From the NCBI GenBank assembly GCA_944472155.2, contig OX235272.1:7300354-7364353 (forward strand): 64,000 bases of DNA. The letters run 5' to 3'. The position numbers and the translations under genes are program-made. A model generated the notes under the pieces. The model made no database searches. It saw only the letters and a list, made by a program, of their open reading frames with translations, and had not been told where the DNA came from. Positions 10,251 through 21,675 of this stretch are shown here, one piece after another (the stretch's first letter is position 1; every line of letters begins with the position of its first letter). The stretch comes from Trichobilharzia szidati. Its lineage: Eukaryota > Platyhelminthes > Trematoda > Strigeidida > Schistosomatidae.

Positions 10251-10710
10251 ACTATATTGTTCTTCGATATTACTATTCTTTTTGCTTCATATCTCTGTTT
10301 TGAATCTCCTTTTACTTTCTTCTATTACTTTGTAAGCTACATAGAGTGTGGCGATTTGAACTGCTGCGCATCTGTGTCAAGTTCTCTGTTGAAACCAATC
10401 AATCAGTCAGTCACGTAGATATAACGCATTTGTTTAAGCATTCAGCCTTCCAGTCAGAGGGTGTCGGATTCGAATCTCGATACCCCTTCTTCAGCATGAC
10501 TACCTATGTATTGGCATCATCACTTATGCAACAAGTATGGCTCATAATCTGGTACACGAATACCTTGGTTTAAGTAACTAACCACTGACTAACTACCGTA
10601 GAACTTAACACAAACCTAATAAGGCAGTCCCAATTAATCATAGTGCACTCCAAGAGGAAATGAGTAACATGGTCTTACAGGAAAAGGAATAAAATTCAGC
10701 CTCTACTTAC

Positions 10711-10874
10711 CTTCAACCATGTAGCTACAGCTTCACCTGAAGTCACTTCTGGTTTACATCCAATTTCATAATCTTGTGTAGCATCATATGAATCTTTCGG
10801 TAGATCAACTGGTTCTAAAACTGCTTCATCTGGTTTCACACGATCAATGCGTATTGATTTAATTGTAGGCTGAT
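10711..10874 (-). CDS. Ig-repeat gene exon: domain 7, N-terminal half
   Basis: This 164-nt exon enters in phase 1 and leaves in phase 0, with a TTGTAG acceptor and a GTAAGT donor. It encodes PTIKSIRIDRVKPDEAV, then DYEIGCKPEVTSGEAV with the first Cys, and ATWLK with the core Trp at the very end. The intron therefore falls later in the Ig fold than in the upstream cassettes. Domain 7 is thus split at a different position from domains 1-4 and 6. Confidence 0.88.
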
Positions 10875-11985
10875 CTACAATAGAATAAGGATACAGTCAA
10901 AGGTAAGTTTAATATAATAAGGCAGAGATGATTAAGAGTAGAGAGCTCACTATTCGCTAACTCAAGAAACTATATTCATGATAAGGGGGAATCATTATTC
11001 AAGGCTGATAGATCAATGAAAGAAGGAGGAGGCTCAATTTATTTCACTAGCTACAAAGATGACGACTGGCATTCTCTATTGTTTCATGTCACTGTATATT
11101 ATACCAACACGGAGAAAGTTAGGTCCATGAAGAGAAAATCCAGGACAATAAAGTGTGGAGGTGTGATCAACAGATATGAAATCACCTTGAACAAACGGAC
11201 AGTATCGTAAGCACAGGAAAAGCGAGTGTGATTGATAAACTGTACTGGTTAATGAAGTCTACTGCAGTAAATTTATAACAGAATATCTAAGTAACGTCGT
11301 TACACAATAACTTGAGAGATCTTCATTACTGACATAGACAGGCGTGACAGTATTATCAAACCTGGAAAATTAAAGAAAGTTAAGAACCTTCCAGTCACTG
11401 GCAAACCCAACCGGTGATTTTTAATTAAGCGCATCTGTATAACTTTTTCAATCCAGTAACTGGTATAACCTCAACATTTCAAACCCTAATAAATCTATGC
11501 ATAACTGTCATCCCGGATACTCAAGATAACATTTTAGAGCGTTGCCACTTTTGGGTTTGGAAATTTTGATACATCATCAGGTAGACATTTGGAATGGATC
11601 AAGATGAGACCATAGAGAATTGTCTCACGGTGGTACAGAACGAGTGAATAAAAGTCACAATAGATTTCTATCCGTTACACCTAAATGATAACATGAACAT
11701 CTTATATACGTGCGTAGAACATTATGGCCAGAATCACAGAGTATAACTCAGTAATGGTTAATTCCTTATTCATCAGCTGTTAATAAATAAGGAAGTCTAC
11801 ATTTAAATTATTATTATTATTATTCGTTCTCTAGTGCCCCTACGAATACTGTTAAGCTCCCATTTGACGCAATAATACATCACCTTCTCCATTTGACCCT
11901 GAGAATTTGGCTCAAATGACGACCTCATATTCACACTTCATCCAAGAACCTATTTGGTGTGTGGCATGAATTGAAGGTTACCTCA
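10875..11985. other. Intron sequence without a recognised gene
   Basis: No supported coding exon. Two short open frames near 11016-11210 and 11959 have no recognisable motif. An ATT microsatellite lies at 11808-11823. Confidence 0.4.
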
Positions 11986-11989
11986 GTGT

Positions 11990-12735
11990 TTTTCAGAAAA
12001 ATACTAGTTAGGCCTGGCCAACAACAACAGCAACAAAAACAGCAACAGATAACAATCAGCATAAATAGGAGAAATTTGAAAGAAGCGACCTCCTTCACCT
12101 ACCTACCTACCTATCTGGAAAGCATCATTTCAACTACAGGCGAACAGAAATGATGAGGATATCAAAGCGTAGATCAGGAAAGCAAAGCAAGCTTTCATTA
12201 CCCTCAAGTCTGTGTGAAGATCAACCCTCAGCATTCAGCATGAAAAATAAGATCTGGATTTTCAACTCCAATGTGAAGTAAGTGATACTCACTACACGGA
12301 TCAGAGACTTGGTGCATCATGAAGAGCACCTCAAACAAACTACAGACCTTCATCAACAGATGTCTTCGCTCACTACTCAAGATCAGATGGTGGACCAGAA
12401 AAGATTGGCAACAGGGATCTATGGAGGCGAACCAACCAGGAACCGATTGTACGACAAATAAGCAGGAAGAAATGGAGGTGGATTGACTGGCCATACTCTG
12501 AGAAAACAAACCATCAAGGGACATCACAGGACAGGCCTTCGAGTGGAACCCGAGTGGGAAGCGGAAAGTTGGTCGTCAGTGCGAGGGTGGGGTGACATGC
12601 AGGAGGTCATGTGAAGAGGAGATGAAAGCATGTGGATAGACGTGGAGCCAGGTGAAAACGTTGGCAGAGAATCGAACGCAACTGGGACGTCTAGCTGATG
12701 CCCTATGTTCCTCTAGGAACTAAAGGAAACAATAG
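11990..12735 (+). mobile_element. SR2-like RTE LINE, 3' half
   Basis: It starts in the Gln-rich stretch that corresponds to the 25933-26643 copy, then GRNLKEATSFTYLPTYL, the SIQHEK/NKIWIFNSNVK region, the LWRRTNQEPIVRQISRKKW and RWIDWPYSEKTNHQ motifs, and the 3' tail CCCTATGTTCCTCTAGGAAC. All is frameshifted. It is a 5'-truncated dead copy. Confidence 0.8.
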
Positions 12736-13135
12736 TCATAATATTTGTTTTGCAGTACATTGTTGGCTGGTTTGCTGCCAGAGTTCCCTGTTGCTTATCC
12801 TTTAAGGTTGGCCAACTGATCTTCAGTATGAAGCGCAGGTACCTGTTGATAAAATGATTTTCCTGACATGTAATCGATATCTGCCTTACTTTATCGATTG
12901 CGATTGATTCTGACATAGTCATCGGAGCTACTTGTAGTTGAGATGATGTTGTCCAAGTTAGTGAGACAGTCGACTTCCTTTAGATTCCTGCCACTCATGG
13001 TAATTAGTGTTTGTTGTTGTTCAGCTGGGTAACTTCGAAGACAATGAGGTCTTCACTATGTTCAGCTGGAATCCTGTTTTCGCTAGCAGAAGAGGTTACA
13101 AGCTCATCTGTCGTGTCACTGATCTGACATGGTTA
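12736..13135 (-). mobile_element. RTE-like LINE fragment, diverged
   Basis: On the minus strand the segment FINRYLRFILKISWPTLKDK followed by QQGTLAANQPTM matches the conserved RTE C-terminal region (RWP...NKxLWxxTNQ). Further upstream on the minus strand lies the counterpart of the RNLKE...SGRNLKEVD region (13000). It is diverged from the SR2-like copies. Confidence 0.6.
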
Positions 13136-13231
13136 GTTTCCTAACTACTCATACCATTCAGTAGTATGTACTATCGTGCAATTTAATACAGGTTGCACCT
13201 AATGTAAAATAAGTAACCGATACATATGTGA

Positions 13232-13440
13232 ACATGCGTCAGCGATTCAGTGATCGAATAATTGTCAAACACACGCTTGGTCTGGGTTCGATTCCAGGCC
13301 AGTGCACTGCTAAACCTCACTTAGCCAAAAGTAAACCCTGTAAAGAGTGAAGGTTTTGTTGTTTGGCTAGCAACCCAGCTCAGTGAAAAGACACCACTGC
13401 TTAGAGATCTATACTCCGGTCGGAACTCAAAAGAGTGAAA
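13232..13440 (+). repeat. tRNA-derived SINE, degenerate
   Basis: B-box GGTCTGGGTTCGATTCCAGG near 13281, then AACCCTGTAAAGAGTGAAGG and CTAGCAACCCAGCTCAG, in the order of the 19924 copy. It ends near TCGGAACTCAAAAGAGTG, just before the Ig exon at 13505. Confidence 0.65.
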
Positions 13441-13504
13441 AACAACAAATTTAAATGTACACAAATACAACAAAGTTCTTCAAAACTACTCTAACGCGAC
13501 TTAC

Positions 13505-13771
13505 TTCTAACATTTATAATGAATGGATGAGATGATGTATTATAGGTGTTGTTGTAGGATGCCACACATCTTACTTCATAAACAGCTTCATCTGATATTG
13601 ATGTACTCGGTAAACGAAGATCATTCAAATATAATTGATTTGATCTCCAACCGGAGATTTCTACAGCACCTTGTCTTGGATCTGTTTCACGTATCCATAT
13701 ACCTGTACCATCGCCTAAATTCATTTCCCATTGATAACCTGATGGTTCTACACGTTCACCAGTAGTAAGAT
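13505..13771 (-). CDS. Ig-repeat gene exon: domain 6, C-terminal half
   Basis: This 267-nt exon is phase 1 at both ends, with a TTTTTAG acceptor and a GTAAGT donor. It encodes LTTGERVEPSGYQWEMN with the core Trp, a long loop with GAVEISGWRSNQLYLNDL, and the second Cys in EAVYEVRCVASYNN. That segment has the Ig Y-x-C pattern and is followed by NTYNTSSHPFIINVR. Two N-glycosylation sequons (NNT, NTS) sit directly after the Cys, which supports a secreted or cell-surface protein. Confidence 0.92.
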
Positions 13772-14204
13772 CTAAAAATTTCAATAAAATAAAAGAAATT
13801 TTAGGTCTTTTGCTTAGCTACAAAATCTTTGCCCAATTTCAATCTACTGTTCATTACTGAATGACTCAGAAAGTACATGCTGGAGCCTAAATTAGTTATG
13901 ACTTCTGCAGTCCACTAAATTGGGGACTCACCGGCGGAACTGGATAGAAGTGAAGATATATTGATTGTTGATCGAAATCAAAATTCATAAGTCATAGGAT
14001 TTCAAGTGAGTCGCGTATTCTGACTATCCTGGATCTAATGCCTTTTGAAAGCGCTAGTTCGTTCGGATGAAAGAAGCAATTGTTCACTGCTCTTTAATCT
14101 TTAGTGATCCTCTGACTTCTTCTGGTTACTTTTTTCGTAGAAAATTCCAACAGCACAAATCATTTTCAAGTTACTGTTGAAGGACAATAGGAGCTCCGTA
14201 GTTA

Positions 14205-14975
14205 AATCATCCAGTTCCTACCTTGTTAAGAATTCACTGTAAGGTTTCCGAGGTTCCTTCTTTGTATGGAATTACTACTGGTGATTTTGATTCTTTATTG
14301 TTGGTGTTGTCTTCTGCATGTTTGACATGCATTTCGCCATTAGTATTAAAGTGGCATTCAAACCACCCACAAACTTAATTAGAAACAAGCTTTGTTGGTT
14401 AAAGGATCATGCCTGTAGAGCCAATAAAACAAAACAATTTAGTTTATCTTATACCCAGCTTCCAATGATTGTCAGGTCGAACACATAGGTCAGAGTAGTA
14501 AAACAGGGTCAGTGAGTCAGACTAACGGTGCATAAAAACCCAGCAGCAAAATCCAGATTAGTTGACCCGAATAAGATAAGAAATCTAGAGAATGGGATAG
14601 TTCAGTTATAGCACTCACTACATGCAATTACACAACACAGTCATAAAATAGGCTGTATGGAATAAGATGGCAGTTCTAAAATCTAATATAACGGCAGGGT
14701 GGAGGGAGAGATTGATGTCAACGGAAGCTTTGCTTATCGAATCAGCCGCAAACACGTGTAATAGGAATGATTCGACACTTGTTCATCCGGACATCTGGAA
14801 AATCCTACTACCCCTGCGACGACAAATAGGAGAGAATAAAGAAAACTATGAAACTCAAGTTTCGAAGTCGTGTGATTATAATTGATGTGATTATGAGCAA
14901 TAAAAATTTTGTTCGAAACTTTGTCATCCATTAAATAATATTGTTTCATCACTGTGTGATACATCTAATAAACAA
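14205..14975 (+). mobile_element. Penelope-like family A fragment with inverted head
   Basis: 14205-14343 is antisense to the family A region around VIPYKEGTSE (GAGGTTCCTTCTTTGTATGG). From 14346 the sequence is sense: VAFKPPTNLIRNKLCWLKDH, then after decay PNKIRNLENG, HKIGCMEWDKMAVLKSNIT, TEALLIESAANTCNRNDS, WKILLPLRRQIGENKENYE. It ends in the terminal repeat (ATCACTGTGTGATAC at 14947). A head-to-head junction near 14344 makes it another foldback derivative. Confidence 0.75.
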
Positions 14976-14999
14976 ACTAATATCGTATGTTTAGTGTTT

Positions 15000-15600
15000 C
15001 TCAGTAGTCATATAATAAATTTCTGATTCTAATCCGGTTAACGCTGACATAATAATTAGCAGAGCCACTATGTGCTTTCAGACCTATTGATATCCTTTTT
15101 AGCATACATGGCATCTCGTTTAGAGTTGTGATTTTACCTGCCTATAAACAGTGCCAATCAATTACGGCCTGGTGATCCGTACACATTCTCTCTAAGTAAT
15201 TCAATAACTGAACTTCTTTGGAAAGCACTCTTGAATGCTTCGGGTGTAAATAAGATAATTCATAATGAGTTGTACCTTTTATTGCATCTTTATCACTTAG
15301 TGTGATCAACAATTAAGGGAAACACACCCTTAAACATAATGATCTTTGAAAAGGAGATGTCAGTTTCTCAAAATCAAGACAAATACGTCCTCATTTCTCT
15401 TTTAAGGTATGAAAAGTTTACATGTAGTGTGATTAACACACAAGCTAACGAAGAGATCGCTTTCAGTAAATTGACTTCAAAGTTATTCGCTTATTTAGGG
15501 GTTCGACGAATAGTCTTACATGACTGAGATGGTTGACAACTAATTAGTTAAGTGATAAATTATCCACTTAACAGAAACTGTGGGCTACCTATGTGAGTTC
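15000..15600. other. Intron sequence without a recognised gene
   Basis: A 62-residue open frame at 15339-15527 shows no motif I recognise, and the rest has no coding signal. No repeat family identified. Confidence 0.35.
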
Positions 15601-15639
15601 ATTGACTCAAATAGTCTAATTTTAGATGTATACACTAAG

Positions 15640-15965
15640 TATAACAAAAGGCTAATACTAAGATCCATGTAAAATGTCCAGATTTTACTCAACAATCAAA
15701 TACACTGAAGCGAAAATCGGGTAGCAATGGTTTTTCGACTTGGTCTATTCCTTGCCGATGGCTTCATTGTGTACCTTGATTTCACAGTCAACCACAGAAC
15801 AGTCGGAATTTTACAAGCGGTACATGGATGTTATCTTCATCATGAGTAAAATTCTAGAAGAAGTCATTGACAATACCTATTGTATCGTGGCGGATGGATT
15901 AAATTTGGCAAATTGTTTGAGAATTTTCACTTCAATCATCTATACTACTGATTTATATGAGTAGT
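15640..15965 (+). mobile_element. Penelope-like reverse transcriptase remnant
   Basis: The frame contains EQSEFYKRYMDVIFIMSK (about 15797-15850), a decayed form of the PLE motif FYRRYVDDIF with the first catalytic Asp replaced by Met, upstream of SLPMASLCTL, where intact copies have GSPLGP. Short, no GIY-YIG part. Confidence 0.6.
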
Positions 15966-16219
15966 CAAAAATGGCCTATATCTATAAATAAATGACGCTT
16001 GTTAGGTAGATCTGTGTGATCTAGACAGCCTTTCTATTTAATTCAGAGTCAAGATTGTTTTATGGCAGTTTACAAGCAGTAATAATATTTATAAGGAATA
16101 ATTCTGTATTACTTATGTCCGTCAGTAGTATATATACATTTCTAATATATTGCTTACCTTAGATTTCAGTATAAAATATACATATTAGGAGGAAAAAAAT
16201 TAGAATATTGAATGCTTAC

Positions 16220-16321
16220 CATCCACGAAACAAGTCAATGTTTTTGAGGTACCAGTAAACGCATAAAGTCTACTACGTGATTCTTCATCGAATATGCGAA
16301 CATCGAATACTTCACGAACTT
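16220..16321 (-). CDS. Ig-repeat gene exon: domain 6, N-terminal half
   Basis: This 102-nt exon is phase 1 at both ends, with a CTTTTAG acceptor and a GTAAGC donor. It encodes VREVFDVRIFDEESRS and then a SKTLTCFVD ending with the first Ig Cys. The acceptor was placed so that the codon phase agrees with the exon ending at 22716. The nearby alternative AG three bases inside would give the same frame with one residue less. It pairs with the 267-nt exon at 13505-13771. Confidence 0.86.
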
Positions 16322-16489
16322 CTAAAAGGTGTTTTAAATTGAGAAAAAGAGAGGCAGAATGTGAACAGACAGATAGCATACAGGTTTATTTAAACGTGAT
16401 AGCAGAACTACACTCACTGAAAAGAAAACGGATCAGTGTGTATTATCCGAAGAATCTGATGTGCTTTTCTCGCCTGCGAAAATAACCAA

Positions 16490-17135
16490 AACGTTTCAGA
16501 CACAATATGTCATTCATAATCACGCCTCCAAAGCCTCAGGATGTCTGGGGATGGGTGCCTTGTGCTGCGGGTTGGCCACCCCTCCGCACACCTCTTGAAA
16601 TGCTCCCATATGACCGGGCGTCTTACATAGCCTCCCCTGAGGAAGTCCTACTCACTGCCTTCACGTGGCGGTGTTTTTCACCAAAGTGAGAGGGCGAAAG
16701 CGGATGCCCGGCGCTCTTCACCGGGTTGACTGTCCATTGGATGACAGTCTAGGGGAGATGGCTAAACCCTGATTCCAAACCTCCAACGACTGACGTATGA
16801 AGCTCACTGGAGCTCACCGGCGGACGTATGGACAAAGGGCTTGTTGGATGTCCTGGATGTCTGGCCCCATTCAAAAAGGCGTATGAACCAAACTCCGGTC
16901 ACCGGCTGCCAATGGACAGTCGACTCCCTACTCCACTCCTACTGCCTTGTAGGTCACACTTGGTTGTGTAAAGGCTAGAGCTGCACTCTCAAACAAAAGG
17001 CCGAGCGATTCTGAGGACATCACTCGTAGCAAATTCCCATGAAACTTCAGGAACTCTCTTCATCAGATCGCCGCGCCTGGGCAGCGATGATTCGAGATGT
17101 TCATGAAGCCGGCTCATCCTCCCGTAGGAGATAGC
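16490..17135 (+). repeat. GC-rich repeat, possibly a retroelement end
   Basis: This block is clearly richer in G+C than the rest of the window (GGATGGGTGCCTTGTGCTGC, GAGGGCGAAAGCGGATGCCC). It ends with a short frame at 17039-17134 reading MKLQELSSSDRRAWAAMIRD. The border to AT-rich sequence is sharp at both sides, near 16490 and 17140, where a family A PLE begins. I do not recognise the family with certainty. A non-LTR retrotransposon end is likely. Confidence 0.5.
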
Positions 17136-17139
17136 CGAA

Positions 17140-17720
17140 GTAAACATAAACAACAACAGCGGTAACGTCTTTGTATGAAGGAGGAACCTGGGAAAATTTA
17201 GGTGGACTTTTTAGAAAAGTAGGAGTAAATGTGGCATTCATACCCGAAAGCTCACTTAAAAACAAATTATTTTGGCCTACAATGATTGTGAAGTCAACTA
17301 CATTGGTCAGAGAAGAAGGATGGGTCAGTGAGACTAGCAGCACACAAAAGTTTAGCAAGATCTAGATTATTAGTCCCTAATAAGATAAGAAACGTGGAAA
17401 ATAGCTTAGATATTCCACTACATGCAGTTGCACCCAGTCGTAAAATATGATGGGATAAGATGATATTCTTGAAGTCTAACATCACAATGTGAAGGACGAG
17501 ATTGATAAGTGACGCTTTATTTATCGAATCAGCTGAGAATACGTGCATCAGGAATGATTCAGCACCAATGTAGGATATCCGGAGAATTTTACTACCTCCA
17601 CGACAAATGGGAAGGAATAAAGAAAACTATGCAGTTGAAGTTTCGAAGTTGTGTTCTAAGCGTCCTCGAGTAAATAGTACTGTTTTGCTATGTGTGATAT
17701 TTCTGAAATGGAATTACATA
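17140..17720 (+). mobile_element. Penelope-like family A fragment, internally deleted
   Basis: Sense motifs TSLYEGGTWENLGGLFRKVG, VNVAFIPESSLKNKL, then a jump past the GIY-YIG core, VPNKIRNVENS, and the C-terminal RDEIDK/ALFIESAENTCIRNDS and GRNKENYAVEVSKL. It ends in the terminal repeat (TTTTGCTATGTGTGATATTT at 17683). Frameshifts present. Confidence 0.75.
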
Positions 17721-18210
17721 CTACCACAATGCCCAAGTGTTACGCGCACATTAACTATCCCAGCATCGACACCACCTAGGAAGAGTTACATATATAATCA
17801 TGGGCGGGTGGAGAACCATATACTCCACAAACTGAGCTCCAGTCCTACTGTTTACCACGTTTCTTTTACGCTCCACTTCCTCTTCGACACTTTCGTGCGT
17901 TTTTAAAAAATTTGTTGATAAGAACATTCTTCCATTTTCTTGTCTACACCTTCGTCAACCGGTAGTCTCTCAATGTGAATTTTTAATGAAAATATCATAG
18001 TACATACTACTGACGAGTTCGTTTCAGTAGCACACGCCACACTGCTACTCCATGCTGCTAATACTCGTTGATTTTTTAGTTGTCATAGAAGACTAACTAT
18101 CACTTCTGCGCATGATTTTATTGGGAAGGGTATATTTATGTAGTGAGTGATGACTATAGGTTGCGTTCCGAATAGAACACATGGCTCCAAGGTTTTAGAA
18201 GATTCTGTAG
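17721..18210. other. Intron sequence without a recognised gene
   Basis: No exon, no clear transposon frame and no simple repeat were found. Short open frames here carry no motif. Confidence 0.35.
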
Positions 18211-18214
18211 CCAC

Positions 18215-18385
18215 AGACTTGTTTTTTGTGGAGTGGGACTGCCTACCTCATGCATAACCCTTTCTCTTTTTTCTGGATTACTTTTGGTCAGTAAACTGGG
18301 TGTGGTTCACAAGTGAGTCGGTTGGGAAGTGAACCTGAACCGTCTGTGTAGCTAGCAAGCGTCCTACAACGCTTACTATGTCCTA
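18215..18385 (-). repeat. tRNA-derived SINE, degenerate
   Basis: Antisense SINE order: GGAGTGGGACTGCCTACCTC, CATGCATAACCCTTTCTC, CAGTAAACTGGGTGTGGTTC, GTGAACCTGAACCGTCTGTG, and AGCAAGCGTCCTACAACGCT at the head. Its middle block matches the better copy at 39793-40016. Confidence 0.5.
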
Positions 18386-18589
18386 CTAAATCGATATATC
18401 CAGACATCATTAGTGTATTCCAGCTGAGATGGTTACATGTAAGTGTACTTATTGTTATCGTGTAAAGAGTCATCATTTAAAGTCATGTCTTAAAGGCTAG
18501 AACTGAATAAGTTGTATAGAAGGACAATGGAACCTTTGCAGCTTGGAAAATACGAGGATGCCCAAAACGAGTGCACCTGAATTACAAAA

Positions 18590-19345
18590 CATCTTTATGA
18601 TTTCAGGTGTCATCACATAATGTAGAAGATAATGTATGGAGAAGAGGATGTAAGAATATATTCAGGACATTCAGCGCCATTCGAAAAATCCTTCAAAATA
18701 ATATACAAAATTCCATCACACCTATCAAAGGGAGTAAAATACAGACATCTGGGCATAGCCAAGGCACTAGTCATCCAAAAGCTCAAACCCACGCTATGTA
18801 TCCAAAAGAAACATGTCCAACCCTTGTCCCTGCCATGGCCATCACAAACGGGTAATTCTTTTAATAGTGACTATCCCATTGCCTTTTTTATCCAAACTTC
18901 CTGTTTATTTATGTTATTTCTAAGTTTTTCTTAATCCCTATTTACACTACGATATTTTCATATCTGAACTTCCTGTCTAATTTGTCGGTTTATTATTTCT
19001 ACATATTTAGTCCCTGATTGCATAAACAATTATTCGTCACAGTAGTTATGATCCCACTGGATATTTTATCCAAACATCCTGTCTATTTTTGTTATTTCTA
19101 CATTTCTAACCAATAATTGCACAATATGTCAATCTTCTCAGTAATTATGATGCTACTTTGTTTGAGCTTTATCCGTCCCCCTGTTTATTATGGCATTTTA
19201 TTTCCTAATTGTAATTTTATTAATCTGACCCTTGACCGGGGATTATTCCGGAACTTTCCTACCAATTTATGATAAATACACGAATGTACAGCCTAGCTGA
19301 TGATTTCGTCGAAAAGAAAATTTTCTTCGCTGCAACTGTCTTTTT
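18590..19345 (+). mobile_element. Penelope-like element, C-terminus and 3' terminal repeat
   Basis: Two overlapping frames near 18632-18855 contain the end motif AKALVIQKLKPTLCIQKKHV and QPLSLPWP, equivalent to AIAIRRLKPNLCTQKE at 32460-32520. About 400 bases of T-rich 3' region follow, ending in a hammerhead-like motif at 19286-19335. Confidence 0.7.
19286..19335 (+). ncRNA. Hammerhead-like motif, PLE terminal repeat
   Basis: Seen: CTGATGA (19296-19302), TTTCGTC, GAAA, the palindrome AGAAAATTTTCT and TTC/GCTG, with CAGC upstream able to pair with GCTG. Helix III has no loop, so only a dimeric fold could work. The U10.1/C11.1 pair is lost, and activity is doubtful. Confidence 0.45.
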
Positions 19346-19923
19346 TATTATTCCCTATGATGTAAGAAGAATAAATACATTCCGGTCAGTTAAGCTCCTA
19401 AGTTAACATTTCTGACTGAATTATAGGTCTCTGTCTGGAAAATCTACACTACCTTAGAAAACCTAAGCCATTAGTGGATAAAATCAAGTTTGATTATGAA
19501 TCGACTTTAGTTAGAGAACCTCTGGAAACCAAGAAGTATTGGACAGACATTTCGTGTAATACTGAAACTCCTCGGTCTTAAACACTCATGAATGTACCAG
19601 GAATCGAACCCAGGTTTTCCAAGTTCCACGGTGACTTTGTTGATGATTCAGCCACTGAGACAGAATCCACTGGCCCATGTATTCTAGTTTTCACGGCGAC
19701 TATCTGCTCTTACACCCAACTCGGCAGACTCCGCTGGTTACGAATTCCCACTGGGACTTCAGGTAACTTAATCCTATAGTAGGTCATCAGTAGGCACTAG
19801 ATTAACCTTCAAGTGTGTTAGTTTGTAAGGATTTGAATTCATGAATTAGTCTCATGGTTTGGCTTGATAGTCCCTATTTTCCCTTTCAGCCCAGAGTCTT
19901 TTTCTATTTCATCAAAGCATATG

Positions 19924-20155
19924 ACGTCGGTGGCATAGCGGTTAGGACGCTCGCCGACCATGCACATGGCCCCGGGGTTCGATCCCTGGCCGACGCACTT
20001 CTCTACCTCACTAAGCTAGAAATAATGCTGGTGAAGAGGAAAGGTTGGGCATGAGGCTAGCAACCCCATCCTATAAAATAAAAACTGCTTAAGAAACTTC
20101 AAGCCACTAGCTTGAAGCTCTATGTTCCACTGGGGAACGTGGAGAAAAAAAAATA
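19924..20155 (+). repeat. tRNA-derived SINE, best-preserved copy
   Basis: Head GTCGGTGGCATAGCGGTTAG, with A-box-like TGGCATAGCGG and B-box-like GGGTTCGATCCC at 19976. Then a middle region with GGTGAAGAGGAAAGGTTGGG and CTAGCAACCCCATCCTATAA. The tail AGCTTGAAGCTCTATGTTCC / ACTGGGGAACGTG ends in an A run. The tail closely resembles the 3' end of SR2-like LINEs (GCCCTATGTTCCTCTAGGAAC), so the SINE probably uses RTE machinery. Confidence 0.85.
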
Positions 20156-20159
20156 TGAC

Positions 20160-21660
20160 GTTAAGAGAAAGCGATGTGTACAACACTGTTGCTAGATAAC
20201 GCATTTCTCCAAAATATTTGAGTAATTTTCAATCCTATGATACTTTTGAAAACAGAAAAAGACGCATAGCAGAAGGAAAGGAAAAGATGCCCTAAGCTTA
20301 CATACATACGGTAAATTTTTTCATTTAACTGTAACATATGTTCCGGGGTGAAAACACACCAGATGTTAGAATATACAATAATAAGAACAACAACACCAAC
20401 ACGTCCTCTAGTCGTTTGTCAATTGCTGATACAGTCAATGCGTACATATATACACAAGGAATAGATACTTGTATGCACATACATATTGATACGGTGAAAG
20501 TCAGACATTAAGAAGAAATAATAATCATAACAATAATAGATAAAATTTTGGGTATTTTCGAATAAAACTGAAAAAAAAGACTTCATGCTGAATAATCAGT
20601 TTTCTGGTTCTGTTTTCGCTCAATTTCATCTATTTCTTTTTTTTTAAAATTGATACCAATCTGTTTTGTATTCGTTTATATTTGTGATATCCTGTCGATA
20701 TATATCTAATCGAAATGTACAGCTTCATTCTGACATATAGACTCCTTGAATAGATGCCTTAGTTTACTTAGGACTGGTGGCCACTAGTAGCCGAATCCAG
20801 GATGCAGCTTTCGTCCTATTCGGAATTCGCCAGGTGAACGTAGATGGACCCTATCAAGTGATGATATTCTCACTGGGACTACAAGTCTGCACCCATAGCT
20901 TCAAGCGTCAGAGACCACTGAACCATGACAATCACTTCTTGAGTGACGGTTATGCTAAGATGTACTTAATGAAATTTGTGATTTCCTCTTGATATGTCTA
21001 ACCATCTTTATTAGCTTTATTTTGTTATATGGGCTTGCTCAAATCACACCCGTTTTACAGGAGGTGGCTATCATGACTCAACAGGTGAGTGGATAGCACT
21101 CTGCACCACTCACTAAGAAGTAGGTGCAATCATTTGATGAGTCTCGAATAGCGCGAAACCTGTGTGCTGAACTCAGCGCTTAAAAGACAAGTAACTTCAC
21201 AACATGCTCAGACATTGTCGACGCATCTGCACAAGAAGCCGACATGTTAACCTGAGACCGAGCACTTCGATCCAATCAATCGATGGGAAAATCTAAAATT
21301 CAATTAAATAATCAGTCGAATCCTTAAGGGAATTAAATGAACGGGCTGAAATTAAAACCAGCTTTAATGAACCTATAGAAAAGTTAATCTAATGCTCACT
21401 GGGGACTGACTACACAATGAAGTTGACTGGAGTCCTAGTGAAAAGTCGTTACCAGTGAGTAGGGTTCATCAAGTTGTGTGTAAGAACAAATACCAGTCGA
21501 TGCGAATGACTTGCGATAGTTCTGTGCATCACAAATTGATAGAAGTTAGACTTTGTGGGTCATGGGATTCTTAACAAATGTCTGAATGGTTAACGGGTTC
21601 GTCTCTTAGCTTGGTGGCTTTTGGTTTGATCTCCTATTGGGTAATGAATGAGTACTAATC
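20160..21660. other. Intron sequence; degenerate dispersed repeat, no gene
   Basis: No exon detected. 20760-21650 contains phrases shared with 40720-41060 and 61700-61990 (CTCAGACATTGTCGACGCAT here, cctcagacattgtcggagcg there; AGAAGCCGACATG), so an old dispersed repeat covers part of it. A T/A-rich block lies at 20560-20660. Confidence 0.4.
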
Positions 21661-21675
21661 ACAGGGCATATACAT

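Noticed and set aside
11016..11210. 64-residue + strand ORF as a gene
   Set aside because: No family resemblance and composition like the surrounding intron.
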